Positions 41,657 to 50,001 of a stretch of DNA of 64,000 nucleotides are shown here, piece by piece. Origin of the DNA: Candidatus Heritagella intestinalis (GTDB lineage: Bacteria > Bacillota > Clostridia > Oscillospirales > Acutalibacteraceae); assembly GCA_904420555.1 (NCBI GenBank), contig CAJFVO010000004.1:1-64000 (forward strand), written 5' to 3'. The stretch's first letter is position 1, and each line of letters starts with the position of its first letter. The position numbers and the translations under genes are program-made. Under the pieces are notes generated by a model. That model did no database searches. It was given only the letters and a program-made list of their open reading frames with translations, and was not told the DNA's origin.

Positions 41657-43617
41657 CAGTCGGCGTCCTGGCCCATGTGGATGCGGGGAAAACCACCATT
41701 ACCGAGCAGCTTCTCTGCCATGGCGGGGCCATCCGCCGGGCCGGCAGCGTGGACCAGGGCACGGCCCGGACGGACTTCCTGCCGGTAGAGCGGGAGCGGG
41801 GCATCTCGGTGCGCACTTCCACAGCGGTGATGGAATACAACGGGGTGGAAATCAACCTCATCGACACCCCGGGCCACGTGGATTTTGCCGCGGAAGTGGA
41901 GCGCTCCCTGGCGGCTTTGGATATGGCGGTGCTGGTGATCTCCGCCGTGGAGGGCATCCAGGCCCAGACGGAGATTCTCTATGAAGCCCTGCGGCGCTGC
42001 GGGGTGGCAGTGTTCTTTTTCATCAATAAGATGGACCGGGCCGGCAGCCGTGTCTCGGAAATTCTGGAAGAGCTGCGGGGCTGGGGGCCCCTGCTCCTGT
42101 GCAGCGAGATTTCCGGGGAAGGCAGCCGGGATTGTCAGGCCATCCCCCGCAAATGGGAGGAGCCGGACTTTGCCGAAGAAGCCCTGGACGCTGTCAGCGC
42201 CTTTGACCAGGAGATTACCCAGGCCTGGCTGGAAGAGGGGACCGTTTCCGCTCAGGCCCTGGAAGAGGCCTTTGTGAGGGGAATCGGGAACGAGGAGATT
42301 TCCCCGGTGTTCTGCGGCAGCGGCCTGCTGGATGTGGGGGTCCGGGGGCTGCTGGACGCCATTGCCGCCTGGGGAAGGCCGGTGAAAAACCGGGAGGACG
42401 GGCAGCTTTCCGGGGTGGTGTACCAGATTACCCACGATAAAACCATGGGACGGGTGGCCCATGTGCGGCTTTTTGGCGGGGAAATCCGCAGCCGGGATAC
42501 GGTGCCCTTTTTCACCCCGGGCAGCGGGAAGGCCCAGGAAGGGAAGATCAGCCAGATTCGCCGGGATTCCGGCGGGCGCTGGGTGGACGCCGGTTTTGCC
42601 GGCCCCGGACAGACGGCGGCTTTGTGCGGCCTGGCGGGCATCCGCGCCGGGGATATTCTGGGGGAGATGACCCAGGGGAGCGGCGTGCGGCTCATGGAAC
42701 CCCTTTTAAAGGTGCGGGTGGAGCCGGCCTTTCCCGGGGATTTGGAGGCGGTGCTCCGGTGCTTCCAGGAGCTGGAAGCCGAGGACCCGGCCCTGCGGTT
42801 GGAGTATTATCCCCAGGAAAAAGAGCTGGACGTGTGCATTACCGGGGCCATCCAGCAGGAGATTCTGGCGGAGCTGGCCCGGGAGCGGTATGGTTTGACA
42901 GTGGGGTTTTCCCAGCCGGCGGTGCTCTACCGGGAGACCCCGGCCAAGGCGGGGCGGGGCTTTGCCGCCTATACCATGCCCAAGCCCTGCTGGGCCATTG
43001 TGGAGCTGGCCATAGAACCCCTGCCTCCGGGCAGCGGCTTTCAGTTTGCCGCCCAGGTGCCCAACGACCAGATTTTTTACCGGTATCAGAACCATGTCCG
43101 GGAGGCGCTGCCCCGGGCCCTGCAGCAGGGCCTTTGGAACTGGCCGGTGACGGACTTGAAAATCACCCTCACCGGGGGCAGCCACCACACGGTCCACACC
43201 CATCCCCTGGATTTCTTTGTGGCTACCCCTATGGCCCTGATGAACGGCCTGGAAAACACCGGCACCGTGCTGCTGGAGCCCATTCAAATTCTGCGCATCT
43301 CCGCCCAGGCGGAGCTGGCCGGCAAGATTATGGGGGATATCGTCAATATGCGGGGCGTGTTCGACTCCCCGGTGACCCACGGCGGGAGCTTCACCCTGGA
43401 AGCCCGGGTGCCGGCGGCGGAATCCCTGGACTATCCCCAGCGGCTGGCAGCCCTCACCGGGGGCCGCGGGGTGATGAGCGTCCGCTTTGCCGGCTATGAG
43501 CCCTGCCCGCCGGGCAAGGGCCAGCCCGCCCGCCGTCACGGGGAGGACCCCCGGGACCGGGAAAAGTGGATTCTCACCCAGCGCAGCGCCATGGACGGAG
43601 CGGGGGCGTCCCTGTGA
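41644..43617 (+). CDS. EF-G-like GTPase of the TetM/TetO ribosomal-protection type
   Basis: Start TTG 41644 is chosen since GGAGGAGG lies just upstream inside the GNAT gene. 657 residues. G1 AHVDAGKTT (9-17), switch I RGISVRTST, G3 DTPGHVDF, G4 NKMDRAG. The GTPase, II, III, IV and V domains follow in EF-G order, ending in DPRDREKW. Length and switch sequences are those of ribosomal protection proteins, which release tetracycline from the ribosome, rather than of EF-G (about 690). Many Clostridia carry chromosomal relatives with no proven resistance, so function is open. Translation is coupled to the GNAT protein. Confidence 0.85.
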   Translation: MRTVTVGVLAHVDAGKTTITEQLLCHGGAIRRAGSVDQGTARTDFLPVERERGISVRTSTAVMEYNGVEINLIDTPGHVDFAAEVERSLAALDMAVLVISAVEGIQAQTEILYEALRRCGVAVFFFINKMDRAGSRVSEILEELRGWGPLLLCSEISGEGSRDCQAIPRKWEEPDFAEEALDAVSAFDQEITQAWLEEGTVSAQALEEAFVRGIGNEEISPVFCGSGLLDVGVRGLLDAIAAWGRPVKNREDGQLSGVVYQITHDKTMGRVAHVRLFGGEIRSRDTVPFFTPGSGKAQEGKISQIRRDSGGRWVDAGFAGPGQTAALCGLAGIRAGDILGEMTQGSGVRLMEPLLKVRVEPAFPGDLEAVLRCFQELEAEDPALRLEYYPQEKELDVCITGAIQQEILAELARERYGLTVGFSQPAVLYRETPAKAGRGFAAYTMPKPCWAIVELAIEPLPPGSGFQFAAQVPNDQIFYRYQNHVREALPRALQQGLWNWPVTDLKITLTGGSHHTVHTHPLDFFVATPMALMNGLENTGTVLLEPIQILRISAQAELAGKIMGDIVNMRGVFDSPVTHGGSFTLEARVPAAESLDYPQRLAALTGGRGVMSVRFAGYEPCPPGKGQPARRHGEDPRDREKWILTQRSAMDGAGASL

Positions 43618-43645
43618 TTTTTCCCGGAAAACCGGCAAAAACCCC

Positions 43646-43674
43646 TTGACGAACGCCGGGGGGTGTGCTACAAT
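43646..43674 (+). promoter_or_regulatory. Sigma-A promoter of the rpmG-secE-nusG-rplKA transcript
   Basis: TTGACG (43646-43651), 17-bp spacer, TACAAT (43669-43674). The start of rpmG is 160 bp downstream. Confidence 0.8.
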
Positions 43675-43734
43675 GGGGATACCTCGCAAAGGGGTTATTT
43701 TTTTGCGCCCCTTTTCAATGAGGGAGGCTGGGCC

Positions 43735-43792
43735 ATCGGAAACGGCGCAGGGCTGTGGCCTATGGGCGTGACGCCTTTGGCCGGATTCCGAT
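43735..43792 (+). promoter_or_regulatory. Structured leader element upstream of rpmG
   Basis: Outer stem ATCGGAA (43735-43741) with TTCCGAT (43786-43792), enclosing GGCC/GGCC and GGGCGT/ACGCCT helices. An A+G/C-rich stem with T-rich loop (43686-43716) precedes it. Such leaders often bind a ribosomal protein for feedback; I do not know a described class before rpmG. Confidence 0.4.
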
Positions 43793-43832
43793 TCGAGACC
43801 TAAATTTTTTCCGTTAAACGGGAGGTGCCGTC

Positions 43833-43982
43833 ATGAGAGTTAAAGTCGTTTTGGCCTGCACGGAGTGCAAGCAGCGCAACTACAACACCAAGAAGAACAA
43901 GAAAAACGACCCCGACAGACTGGAAATGAACAAGTATTGCCGGTTCTGCCGGAAGCACACCGTCCACCGCGAGACAAAGTGA
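43833..43982 (+). CDS. rpmG: 50S ribosomal protein L33
   Basis: 49 residues: [19 protein letters not shown], then a basic stretch and [14 protein letters not shown]. The two C-x2-C pairs form the zinc-binding L33 variant. RBS GGGAGGTG. First gene of the secE-nusG-ribosomal cluster. Confidence 0.97.
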   Translation: MRVKVVLACTECKQRNYNTKKNKKNDPDRLEMNKYCRFCRKHTVHRETK

Positions 43983-44000
43983 GTTCGGGGAGGAACTGAG

Positions 44001-44237
44001 ATGGCTGAAAAGACCGAAAAGAAGCCGAACATTTTTGTTCGCGCTGGTAAAGGCAGTGTGAAATTTATCCGCGATACCAAAAACGAGATCAAGAAGATCG
44101 TTTGGCCCACCCCCAAGGCTGTGTTCCGCAACATGGGCGTGGTACTGGTGATGATCGTGGTGCTCGGCGCATTTATTTTCGGGCTGGATGTAGCGTTTAC
44201 CAACCTGCTCAAGCTCGTGATGGATGTGGCTGCCTAA
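44001..44237 (+). CDS. secE: Preprotein translocase subunit SecE
   Basis: 78 residues with the amphipathic helix FIRDTKNEIKKIVWPTPKAV and one TM (VVLVMIVVLGAFIFGLDVAF); stabilises SecY in the membrane. Between rpmG and nusG, the canonical order. Confidence 0.95.
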   Translation: MAEKTEKKPNIFVRAGKGSVKFIRDTKNEIKKIVWPTPKAVFRNMGVVLVMIVVLGAFIFGLDVAFTNLLKLVMDVAA

Positions 44238-44286
44238 TCTGCCAAAAGGCTGATTTGGGTAATGGCTTGCTGCGGAGGAATGAAGA

Positions 44287-44814
44287 ATGCCTGATGAATC
44301 CAGATGGTACGTTGTCCATACCTATTCCGGGTATGAGAACAAAGTAGCGTCCAATCTTGAAACGACGGTGGAAAACCGTCAGCTCCACGACCTGATCCAG
44401 GAAGTCTGCGTGCCTACCGAAACCGTCATTGAAGTGAAGGACGGCAAGCAGAAAGAAGTGGAGCGCAAAGTTTTCCCCGGCTATGTGCTGGTGAAAATGG
44501 TCATGACCCCCGAATCCTGGTATATTGTCCGCAATATCCGCGGATGCACCGGGTTTGTGGGCCCGTCTTCCAACTCGGACCCCATCCCCCTCACTGACGC
44601 CGAAGTGGCGCGGCTGGGCGTGGAAAAGCGCGAGGTGGAAGTTTCCTATGCCGTTGGCGACTCCGTGCGGATTATCGACGGGCCGCTGGAAGGCTTTGTG
44701 GGTACTGTGGAAGAGCTGGACGCTGAGAAAAACAGCGTGCGGGTAATGGTATCCATGTTTGGCCGTGAAACCCCGGTGGAGCTGGAGCTCAACCAGGTGG
44801 AAACGGTGGAATAA
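44287..44814 (+). CDS. nusG: Transcription termination/antitermination protein NusG
   Basis: NGN domain (RWYVVHTYSGYENKVASNLE, VFPGYVLVKM, TGFVG) and C-terminal KOW domain (VRIIDGPLEGFVGTVEELD). 175 residues. Binds RNA polymerase and couples it with ribosomes. RBS GCGGAGGAATG. Confidence 0.97.
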   Translation: MPDESRWYVVHTYSGYENKVASNLETTVENRQLHDLIQEVCVPTETVIEVKDGKQKEVERKVFPGYVLVKMVMTPESWYIVRNIRGCTGFVGPSSNSDPIPLTDAEVARLGVEKREVEVSYAVGDSVRIIDGPLEGFVGTVEELDAEKNSVRVMVSMFGRETPVELELNQVETVE

Positions 44815-44952
44815 CGCGGCGTTCCGCGTTGTGTAAGGTTAGGTAACAGGCCGGATATCCGGCATTTGTTATGAGGGGCACAGCCCCTGTGGGAGGAATA
44901 CGTCCAAAGGGCGTATCCCGCCATCTACCACGAATTTTGGAGGTGCAATAAA

Positions 44953-45378
44953 ATGGCTCAAAAGGTTACGGGCTTTATCAAGCTGCAGATACCTGCTGGC
45001 AAGGCAACCCCGGCGCCCCCTGTTGGACCGGCTCTCGGCCAGCACGGCGTCAACATCATGGCGTTCACGAAGGAATTCAATGAGCGCACCAAGAACGACG
45101 CGGGTCTTATCATCCCCGTTGTGATCACGGTCTATGCGGACCGTTCCTTCACTTTCGTCACCAAGACCCCTCCCGCTGCTGTCCTCATTAAGAAGGCTTG
45201 CGGCATTGAGAGCGGCTCCGGTGTCCCCAACAAGACGAAGGTTGCGAAGATTACCCGTGAACAGGTCAAGAAGATCGCCGAACAGAAGATGCCCGATCTG
45301 AATGCCGCGAACATCGAAGCCGCCATGAGCATGGTGGCCGGTACCTGCCGCAGCATGGGCGTTGAAGTCGTCGACTGA
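44953..45378 (+). CDS. rplK: 50S ribosomal protein L11
   Basis: 141 residues, full family signature ([38 protein letters not shown]-like strand, [11 protein letters not shown]). RBS TTGGAGGTG. The 138-bp gap after nusG contains several GC hairpins (for example GCCGGATATCCGGC) that may form a leader. Confidence 0.98.
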   Translation: MAQKVTGFIKLQIPAGKATPAPPVGPALGQHGVNIMAFTKEFNERTKNDAGLIIPVVITVYADRSFTFVTKTPPAAVLIKKACGIESGSGVPNKTKVAKITREQVKKIAEQKMPDLNAANIEAAMSMVAGTCRSMGVEVVD

Positions 45379-45441
45379 TTGCCCGGGTGGGAGGAACAAT
45401 AAAAAATCCGATATTTACCACTCAACAGGGAGGACAAACCT

Positions 45442-46131
45442 ATGAAACATGGTAAGAAATATGTCGACGGCCTCAAGCTGATCGACCGTACAAAATTTTA
45501 TGATCCCGACGAGGCCCTGGACCTGTGCATCAAGACCGGTACCGCCAAGTTTGACGAGACCGTGGAAGTGCATGTAAAGCTGGGCGTTGACAGCCGTCAC
45601 GCTGACCAGCAGGTTCGCGGCGCTATCGTCCTGCCCAACGGCACCGGCAAGACTGTCCGTGTGCTGGCCATCTGCAAGGGCGAGCAGGCCGACGCAGCCC
45701 AGGCTGCCGGCGCTGAGTTCGTGGGCGCTGAAGATATGGTGCAGAAGATCCAGGGCGGCTGGATGGATTTCGACGTGGTCATCACCACTCCCAACATGAT
45801 GGGCGTTGTGGGCCGCCTCGGTAAGATCCTCGGTCCCCGCGGCCTGATGCCCAACCCCAAGGCCGGCACTGTGACCATGGATATCGCGAAGGCGATCCAG
45901 GAAGCTAAGGCCGGTAAGATCGAGTATCGTCTCGACAAGACCAACATCATTCACTGCCCCATCGGTAAGGTTTCCTTTGGCAAGGAGAAGCTCCAGGAGA
46001 ACTTCGACACCCTGCTGGGCGCTATTGTCAAGGCAAAGCCCGCCGCTTCCAAGGGCCAGTATATCCGCTCCTGCGTGGTTGCTTCCACCATGGGCCCCGG
46101 CGTGCGCATCAACCCCAGCAAGGTTGGCTAA
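45442..46131 (+). CDS. rplA: 50S ribosomal protein L1
   Basis: 229 residues: [26 protein letters not shown] start, [24 protein letters not shown] and the [15 protein letters not shown] signature. Binds 23S rRNA in the L1 stalk; L1 often autoregulates this operon. RBS GGGAGGAC. Confidence 0.98.
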   Translation: MKHGKKYVDGLKLIDRTKFYDPDEALDLCIKTGTAKFDETVEVHVKLGVDSRHADQQVRGAIVLPNGTGKTVRVLAICKGEQADAAQAAGAEFVGAEDMVQKIQGGWMDFDVVITTPNMMGVVGRLGKILGPRGLMPNPKAGTVTMDIAKAIQEAKAGKIEYRLDKTNIIHCPIGKVSFGKEKLQENFDTLLGAIVKAKPAASKGQYIRSCVVASTMGPGVRINPSKVG

Positions 46132-46173
46132 TAGCGAAGGCCGGAAATTTGCCGTAGTTTTGAAAACGTTCCC

Positions 46174-46202
46174 TTGACAAAAGGCATCTTGGATGCTATA
46201 AT
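46174..46202 (+). promoter_or_regulatory. Consensus sigma-A promoter of the rplJL operon
   Basis: TTGACA (46174-46179), 17-bp spacer, TATAAT (46197-46202). Confidence 0.9.
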
Positions 46203-46208
46203 AGTAAA

Positions 46209-46357
46209 GCTGTTTTCCAAAGACAGCAGGTGCGTATGCATAAACGGGGATTTCCCCACCTGCCGAGGGAGCGCTTATCAAAACGGTTTGCAGCCATATG
46301 GCTGCGGCAGATGTGATGATACAGCCCTCTCTGCGGTAGTGCGGAGAGGGCTTTTTT
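46209..46357 (+). ncRNA. L10 (rplJ) leader RNA
   Basis: The leader contains AAGACAGCAGGTGCG (46219-46233) and CACCTGCCGAGGGAGC (46257-46272), the conserved core of the ribosomal protein L10 leader, where excess L10-L12 complex binds to shut down rplJL. It ends in an attenuator hairpin. Confidence 0.9.
46323..46357 (+). terminator. Attenuator terminator of the L10 leader
   Basis: AGCCCTCTC pairs with GAGAGGGCT, followed by TTTTT. Confidence 0.88.
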
Positions 46358-46423
46358 CGGCCTTTCGGGCCGGAGCCTTCCCAAATGGACAGCGTGATTC
46401 CTATGCGTGGAGGTGAATTTATT

Positions 46424-46960
46424 ATGCCAAGCGAGAAGATTTTAGAGCAGAAGAAGCAGCAGGTTGCTGAGCTCAGCGAGAAGCTGAAGGGCGCTTGCAC
46501 CGGCGTGATCGTCAACTATAAGGGTATCACCGTGGCTGACGACACCAAGCTGCGTAAGAGCCTGCGTGAATCCGGCGACGAGTACAAGGTTGTGAAGAAC
46601 ACCCTGCTGAGCCGTGCCCTCAAGGAGGCTGGCATCGACGGCCTGGATTCCGTGCTGGAAGGCACCACTGCTATTGCTATTTCCCAGGAGGATTATGTTG
46701 GCGCTGCCAAGATCCTCTGCGAGTATGCGGAGAAGAGCAAGACCTTCGAGATCAAGGCCGGCTTCGTAGACGGCAACGTCATCGACGCTGAAGGCGTGAA
46801 GAACCTGGCAAAGCTGCCCTCCAAAGAGGTGCTGCTGGCTCAGGTGCTGGGCGGCTTGAATGCTCCCATCACTGGTTTTGCCACCGTGCTCAACGGTACC
46901 CTCAAGGGCCTGGTTGTGGCCCTGAACGCTATCGCCGAGAAGCAGGGCGCAGAAGCCTAA
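46424..46960 (+). CDS. rplJ: 50S ribosomal protein L10
   Basis: 178 residues from ATG 46424 (MPSEKILEQKKQQVAELSEK) behind GTGGAGGTG. N-terminal rRNA-binding domain with GVIVNYKGITVADDTKLRKSLRE and YKVVKNTLLSRAL; C-terminal helix binds L7/L12 dimers. Autoregulated through the leader. Confidence 0.97.
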   Translation: MPSEKILEQKKQQVAELSEKLKGACTGVIVNYKGITVADDTKLRKSLRESGDEYKVVKNTLLSRALKEAGIDGLDSVLEGTTAIAISQEDYVGAAKILCEYAEKSKTFEIKAGFVDGNVIDAEGVKNLAKLPSKEVLLAQVLGGLNAPITGFATVLNGTLKGLVVALNAIAEKQGAEA

Positions 46961-47051
46961 TTTTCGGTAAAGCAGGCGGCATTTGGACCAGCCGCCGATT
47001 ACAAAAGTCCTATTATTTTGATTTTACATTAAATTTTGGAGGTATACAATC

Positions 47052-47426
47052 ATGTCCGAGAAAGTTGTTAAGCTGATTGAAGACGTAAAGGCCCTCACCG
47101 TTCTGGAGCTCTCCGAGCTGGTTAAGGCTCTGGAAGAGGAGTTCGGCGTTTCCGCTGCTGCTCCCGTGGCTGTTGCTGCTGCTCCCGCTGCTGCTGCTCC
47201 CGCTGCTGAAGAGAAGACCGAGTTCGACGTTGTGCTGAAGTCCGCTGGCGCCAACAAGATCCAGGTTATCAAGGTTGTCCGTGAGATCACCGGCCTGGGC
47301 CTGAAGGAAGCCAAGGCTGTTGTTGACGAGGCTCCCAAGACCGTGAAGGAAGGCGTTTCCAAGGAAGACGCTGAGTCCATCAAGACCAAGCTGACCGAGG
47401 CTGGCGCTGAGGTTGAGGTTAAGTAA
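47052..47426 (+). CDS. rplL: 50S ribosomal protein L7/L12
   Basis: 124 residues: N-terminal dimer helices ([28 protein letters not shown]), an Ala/Pro/Val hinge (about 36-57) and a C-terminal factor-binding domain ([20 protein letters not shown]). RBS TTGGAGGTA. Codons strongly biased. Confidence 0.98.
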   Translation: MSEKVVKLIEDVKALTVLELSELVKALEEEFGVSAAAPVAVAAAPAAAAPAAEEKTEFDVVLKSAGANKIQVIKVVREITGLGLKEAKAVVDEAPKTVKEGVSKEDAESIKTKLTEAGAEVEVK

Positions 47427-47451
47427 TTTAACCCCTCTATGTATAGGAGAG

Positions 47452-47480
47452 AAGGCGTACCCGCTGGGTGCGCCTTTTTT
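47452..47480 (+). terminator. Intrinsic terminator of rplJL
   Basis: AGGCG-t-ACCC pairs with GGGT-g-CGCCT, then TTTTTT. Confidence 0.85.
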
Positions 47481-47513
47481 GCTGTTTCCGGGGAGAAAGG
47501 AGCAGGCGAGACC

Positions 47514-48053
47514 ATGAAGCTGTATGTGACCCGTCACGGGGAGACCACCTGGAACGCGGCCAATAAAGTCTGCGGCCGCACAGACGTAGATTTGACAGAG
47601 AGGGGCAGGGAGCAGGCCCGGGCCCTGGGGGAAAAGCTGCGCCGGCAGGGCGTGAAAATTGACCGGATTGTGGCTTCCCCTTTAAAGCGGGCCGTGGAGA
47701 CCGCCCAACTCATCGCCGGGCAGATTGGGGAGCCGCCCATTTCCGTTGATGAGCGGCTCATTGAGCAGGAATACGGCGTCTATGAGGGGAAGGACCGGAA
47801 GGACCCGGGATTTTTGGCCAATAAGCGGCAGTTCGCCTTCCGGTATCCCGGCGGGGAATCCATGATGCAGCTGGCCCACCGGCTTTACAGCCTGCTGGAA
47901 GAGCTGCGGGAGGGGGATCCGGAGGAAACGGTGCTGCTGGTGTGCCACAACGGGGTGTGCCGGGTGCTGAACACCTATTTCCGGGACGTGACCAACGAGG
48001 AATTTTTCCACTATGAGCTGCCCAACTGCGGCCTGGAGGAGTACTGGCTGTGA
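47514..48053 (+). CDS. Histidine phosphatase family protein (phosphoglycerate-mutase-like)
   Basis: ATG 47514 after GAAAGGAGCAGGCG. Motif RHGETTWN (catalytic His at residue 7), LTERGREQARALGE, IVASPLKRAVETAQ, the acid-base Glu in ERLIEQEYGVYEGK and LLVCHNGVCRVLN (second His). 179 residues. Could act as alpha-ribazole phosphatase, a sugar phosphatase or a broad-range phosphatase; the sequence does not decide. Overlaps the next small ORF by 4 bp. Confidence 0.9.
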   Translation: MKLYVTRHGETTWNAANKVCGRTDVDLTERGREQARALGEKLRRQGVKIDRIVASPLKRAVETAQLIAGQIGEPPISVDERLIEQEYGVYEGKDRKDPGFLANKRQFAFRYPGGESMMQLAHRLYSLLEELREGDPEETVLLVCHNGVCRVLNTYFRDVTNEEFFHYELPNCGLEEYWL

Positions 48054-48127
48054 AAATAGAGACGCTGCTGGCGTATGGGGAGGAGGACCATATCCACATG
48101 GGCAAGGGCAGCGACGATGAAAGATGA
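48050..48127 (+). CDS. Possible 25-residue small protein, coupled to the phosphatase gene
   Basis: GTG at 48050 overlaps the phosphatase stop (GTGA) and reads MKIETLLAYGEEDHIHMGKG, then SDDER and stop. Coupled starts of this kind are usual for operon genes, and a CTGGAGGAG site lies upstream inside the phosphatase. It may be a real small protein or the remaining N-terminus of a truncated gene; a terminator follows 13 bp later. Confidence 0.35.
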   Translation: MKIETLLAYGEEDHIHMGKGSDDER

Positions 48128-48140
48128 AACAGGCTAAAGA

Positions 48141-48179
48141 AAAAGGGATGAAAGCGCAAGTTGCTTTCATCCCTTTTTC
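48141..48179. terminator. Strong bidirectional terminator
   Basis: AAAAAGGGATGAAAGC pairs perfectly with GCTTTCATCCCTTTTT. Serves the phosphatase transcript and the convergent suf genes. Confidence 0.92.
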
Positions 48180-48196
48180 TGCGTTGGCTGTTATGC

Positions 48197-49114
48197 TTAT
48201 TTCAGGAAGCCCTCGACAATGCGGGCCTCGGCTTCTTCTTCCGTCAGGCCCAGGGTGCGGAGCTTCAGGAGCTGCTCGCCGGCAATCTTGCCGATAGCGG
48301 CTTCGTGGATCAGACTGGCGTCAATGTGGGCGGCTTCCAGAGCCGGCTGGGCCACCACCGTGCCGTTGTCGGACAGGATGGCGTCGCACTCGGAGTGGCC
48401 GGTGCAGCGGGTCTTGCCCTTGATGCAGGAAAGGAACTCCTGGTGGGAGTTGCCCTTGGCCACGGAACGGGAAATCAAATCCACGCCGGAATCCTCGCCT
48501 TCCATGGTCACGTCAAAGTCCGTGCGGGCAGTCTCCTCGCCATCGGTGAGCAGACGCTCCCGCACTACCAGCTTGGCCCGGGGGCCCACTACGCCGGTGG
48601 TCTTGCGCACGGTGCGGTCCACACCGCGAATCTGGACGGTGTCCATTTCCAAAGAGGAATCCTCCTCCAAATAGACGTCCGTCACCGGGTCAATCCGGCG
48701 CAGGCCCTTGCCGTTGCCGGTGCCCAGATGCTTTTCCTGATACACCACATGGGCGCCCTTTTTCAGGAAGAACCGGTGGATACCGTTGTGCCGGGCCTCT
48801 TCTTCGCCGTCGCTGTGGACGCCGCAGCCGGCCACAATGAGCACGTCGGCCCCTTCGCCCACATAAAAGTCGTTGTACACCAGGTCATCCACATCGCTGT
48901 GGGTCACGCAGGCGGGAATGTACACGGTTTCGCCCTTGGTGCCGGGCTGAATGTGAATGTCCAATCCGGGCAGGTCCTTCTTGGAAGTAATCTGGATATT
49001 CTTGGTGGACTGCCGTCCAGCACAGGCGCCGTCCTCCCGGATGTTAAACGCGCCTTCAAAATTTCCCTTAAAATCCGCAACTGCCCGAAGCAGCTCTTCT
49101 GTAATCTTGTTCAT
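48197..49114 (-). CDS. SufB/SufD-family Fe-S cluster scaffold protein (short form)
   Basis: 305 residues, shorter than SufB (about 470). Right-handed beta-helix core typical of SufBD (VVYQEKHLGTGNGKGLRRIDPVTDVYLEEDSSLEMDTVQIRGVD) and C-terminal LLKLRTLGLTEEEAEARIVEGFLK, the SufBD ending with the family glutamate. Its own ATPase SufC is encoded just upstream with 4 bp overlap. Together they form a two-gene SufC-SufB unit lacking sufS/sufU, like reduced systems of anaerobes. Confidence 0.85.
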   Translation of the reverse strand: MNKITEELLRAVADFKGNFEGAFNIREDGACAGRQSTKNIQITSKKDLPGLDIHIQPGTKGETVYIPACVTHSDVDDLVYNDFYVGEGADVLIVAGCGVHSDGEEEARHNGIHRFFLKKGAHVVYQEKHLGTGNGKGLRRIDPVTDVYLEEDSSLEMDTVQIRGVDRTVRKTTGVVGPRAKLVVRERLLTDGEETARTDFDVTMEGEDSGVDLISRSVAKGNSHQEFLSCIKGKTRCTGHSECDAILSDNGTVVAQPALEAAHIDASLIHEAAIGKIAGEQLLKLRTLGLTEEEAEARIVEGFLK

Positions 49115-49836
49115 GCCATTTCCTCCTTTCCCAGCGGACAGCGGGCCGTCCGCTCATCGGCCATGAGTTGGGGCAGGACCTCTTCTCTGGGGCCTGCCAT
49201 GCGTACCCGGCCCTCTGCAATGACGATGACTTCATCGGCAATGGAGAGGATGCGCTCCTGATGGGAAATCACCAGGAGGGTGCCGGTGCCCTGGCGGCGC
49301 AGGGTCTGGAAGGTCTCCACCAGCCGGGAGAAGCTCCACAAATCAATGCCGGCCTCCGGCTCGTCGAAGATGGAGAGCTTGGCTTTCCGGGCCAGCACCG
49401 TGGCGATTTCAATGCGCTTGCTCTCGCCGCCGGAGAGGGAGGCGTTCATCTCCCGGTCAATATATTCGTTGGCACACAGGCCCACCTGGCCCAGCAGGCC
49501 GCACAGCTCCTCTTCCGGGAGCTTGCCGCCAGCGGCCAGTTCCAGCAGGTCCCGGACGGTGAGGCCCTTAAAGCGCACTGGCTGCTGGAAGGCATAGGCG
49601 ATGCCGTTGCGGGCACGCTGGGTCACGTCCAGGCCGGTGATGTCCTCCCCCTGGAAGAAAATCTTTCCGTTGGAGGGGGTCTCAATGCCGGCAATGAGCT
49701 TTGCCAGGCTGGTCTTGCCGCCGCCGTTGGGGCCGGTCACCACAATGAGCTTCCCCTCCGAAGCGGTAAAATCAATGTCCTTTATAATTTCTTCTCCGCC
49801 GGGAATACTCCAGGCGAGATGTTCTATTTTCAGCAT
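49111..49836 (-). CDS. sufC: Fe-S cluster assembly ATPase SufC
   Basis: ABC-type ATPase without membrane domain. Walker A GPNGGGKTS (34-42), Q-loop AFQQPVRFKG, signature LSGGESKRIEI, Walker B LSIFDEPEAGIDLWS, and SHQERIL. 241 residues, standard SufC. It drives cluster assembly on the SufB-like partner. RBS GAAAGGAAG. Confidence 0.93.
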   Translation of the reverse strand: MLKIEHLAWSIPGGEEIIKDIDFTASEGKLIVVTGPNGGGKTSLAKLIAGIETPSNGKIFFQGEDITGLDVTQRARNGIAYAFQQPVRFKGLTVRDLLELAAGGKLPEEELCGLLGQVGLCANEYIDREMNASLSGGESKRIEIATVLARKAKLSIFDEPEAGIDLWSFSRLVETFQTLRRQGTGTLLVISHQERILSIADEVIVIAEGRVRMAGPREEVLPQLMADERTARCPLGKEEMA

Positions 49837-49883
49837 ATTAGCTTCCTTTCCCCGTTATACCGGTTTTTTTCCTGTCGGTTTTT

Positions 49884-49912
49884 ATTGTATCACGGTTTCG
49901 CGATCACGTAAA
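49884..49912 (-). promoter_or_regulatory. Promoter of sufCB (minus strand)
   Basis: Read on the minus strand: TTTACG (49907-49912), 17-bp spacer, TACAAT (49884-49889). CGTGAT occurs twice within the promoter, 14 bp apart. Confidence 0.6.
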
Positions 49913-49935
49913 TATATAATGTGCCGGTTCTCAAA

Positions 49936-49962
49936 GAAAATATACTAAATTAGTATATTTTC
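49936..49962. promoter_or_regulatory. Perfect 27-bp palindrome upstream of sufCB (candidate operator)
   Basis: GAAAATATACTAA, a single central A, then TTAGTATATTTTC. It sits about 25 bp upstream of the suf -35, between the arsR terminator and the suf promoter. The length and perfect symmetry suggest a protein site, possibly of an Fe-S or Rrf2-type regulator; no such gene lies in the window. Confidence 0.5.
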
Positions 49963-49967
49963 TGCTC

Positions 49968-49994
49968 AAAAAAGCGCTTGCCAAGGAGGCAAGC
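49968..49994 (-). terminator. Intrinsic terminator of the arsR gene (minus strand)
   Basis: GCTTGCC (49976-49982) pairs with GGCAAGC (49988-49994); GCTTTTTTG follows on the minus strand. Confidence 0.8.
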
Positions 49995-50001
49995 CTCTTT
50001 T

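Noticed and set aside
43735-43800. tRNA-like stretch upstream of rpmG (GATTCGAGACC resembling a T-arm)
   Set aside because: No acceptor stem, anticodon arm or CCA-compatible geometry; the pairing fits a leader hairpin instead.
47160-47215. Short tandem GCTGCTCCCGCTG repeats in rplL
   Set aside because: This is the normal Ala/Pro hinge of L7/L12 encoded with strong codon bias, not a repeat element.
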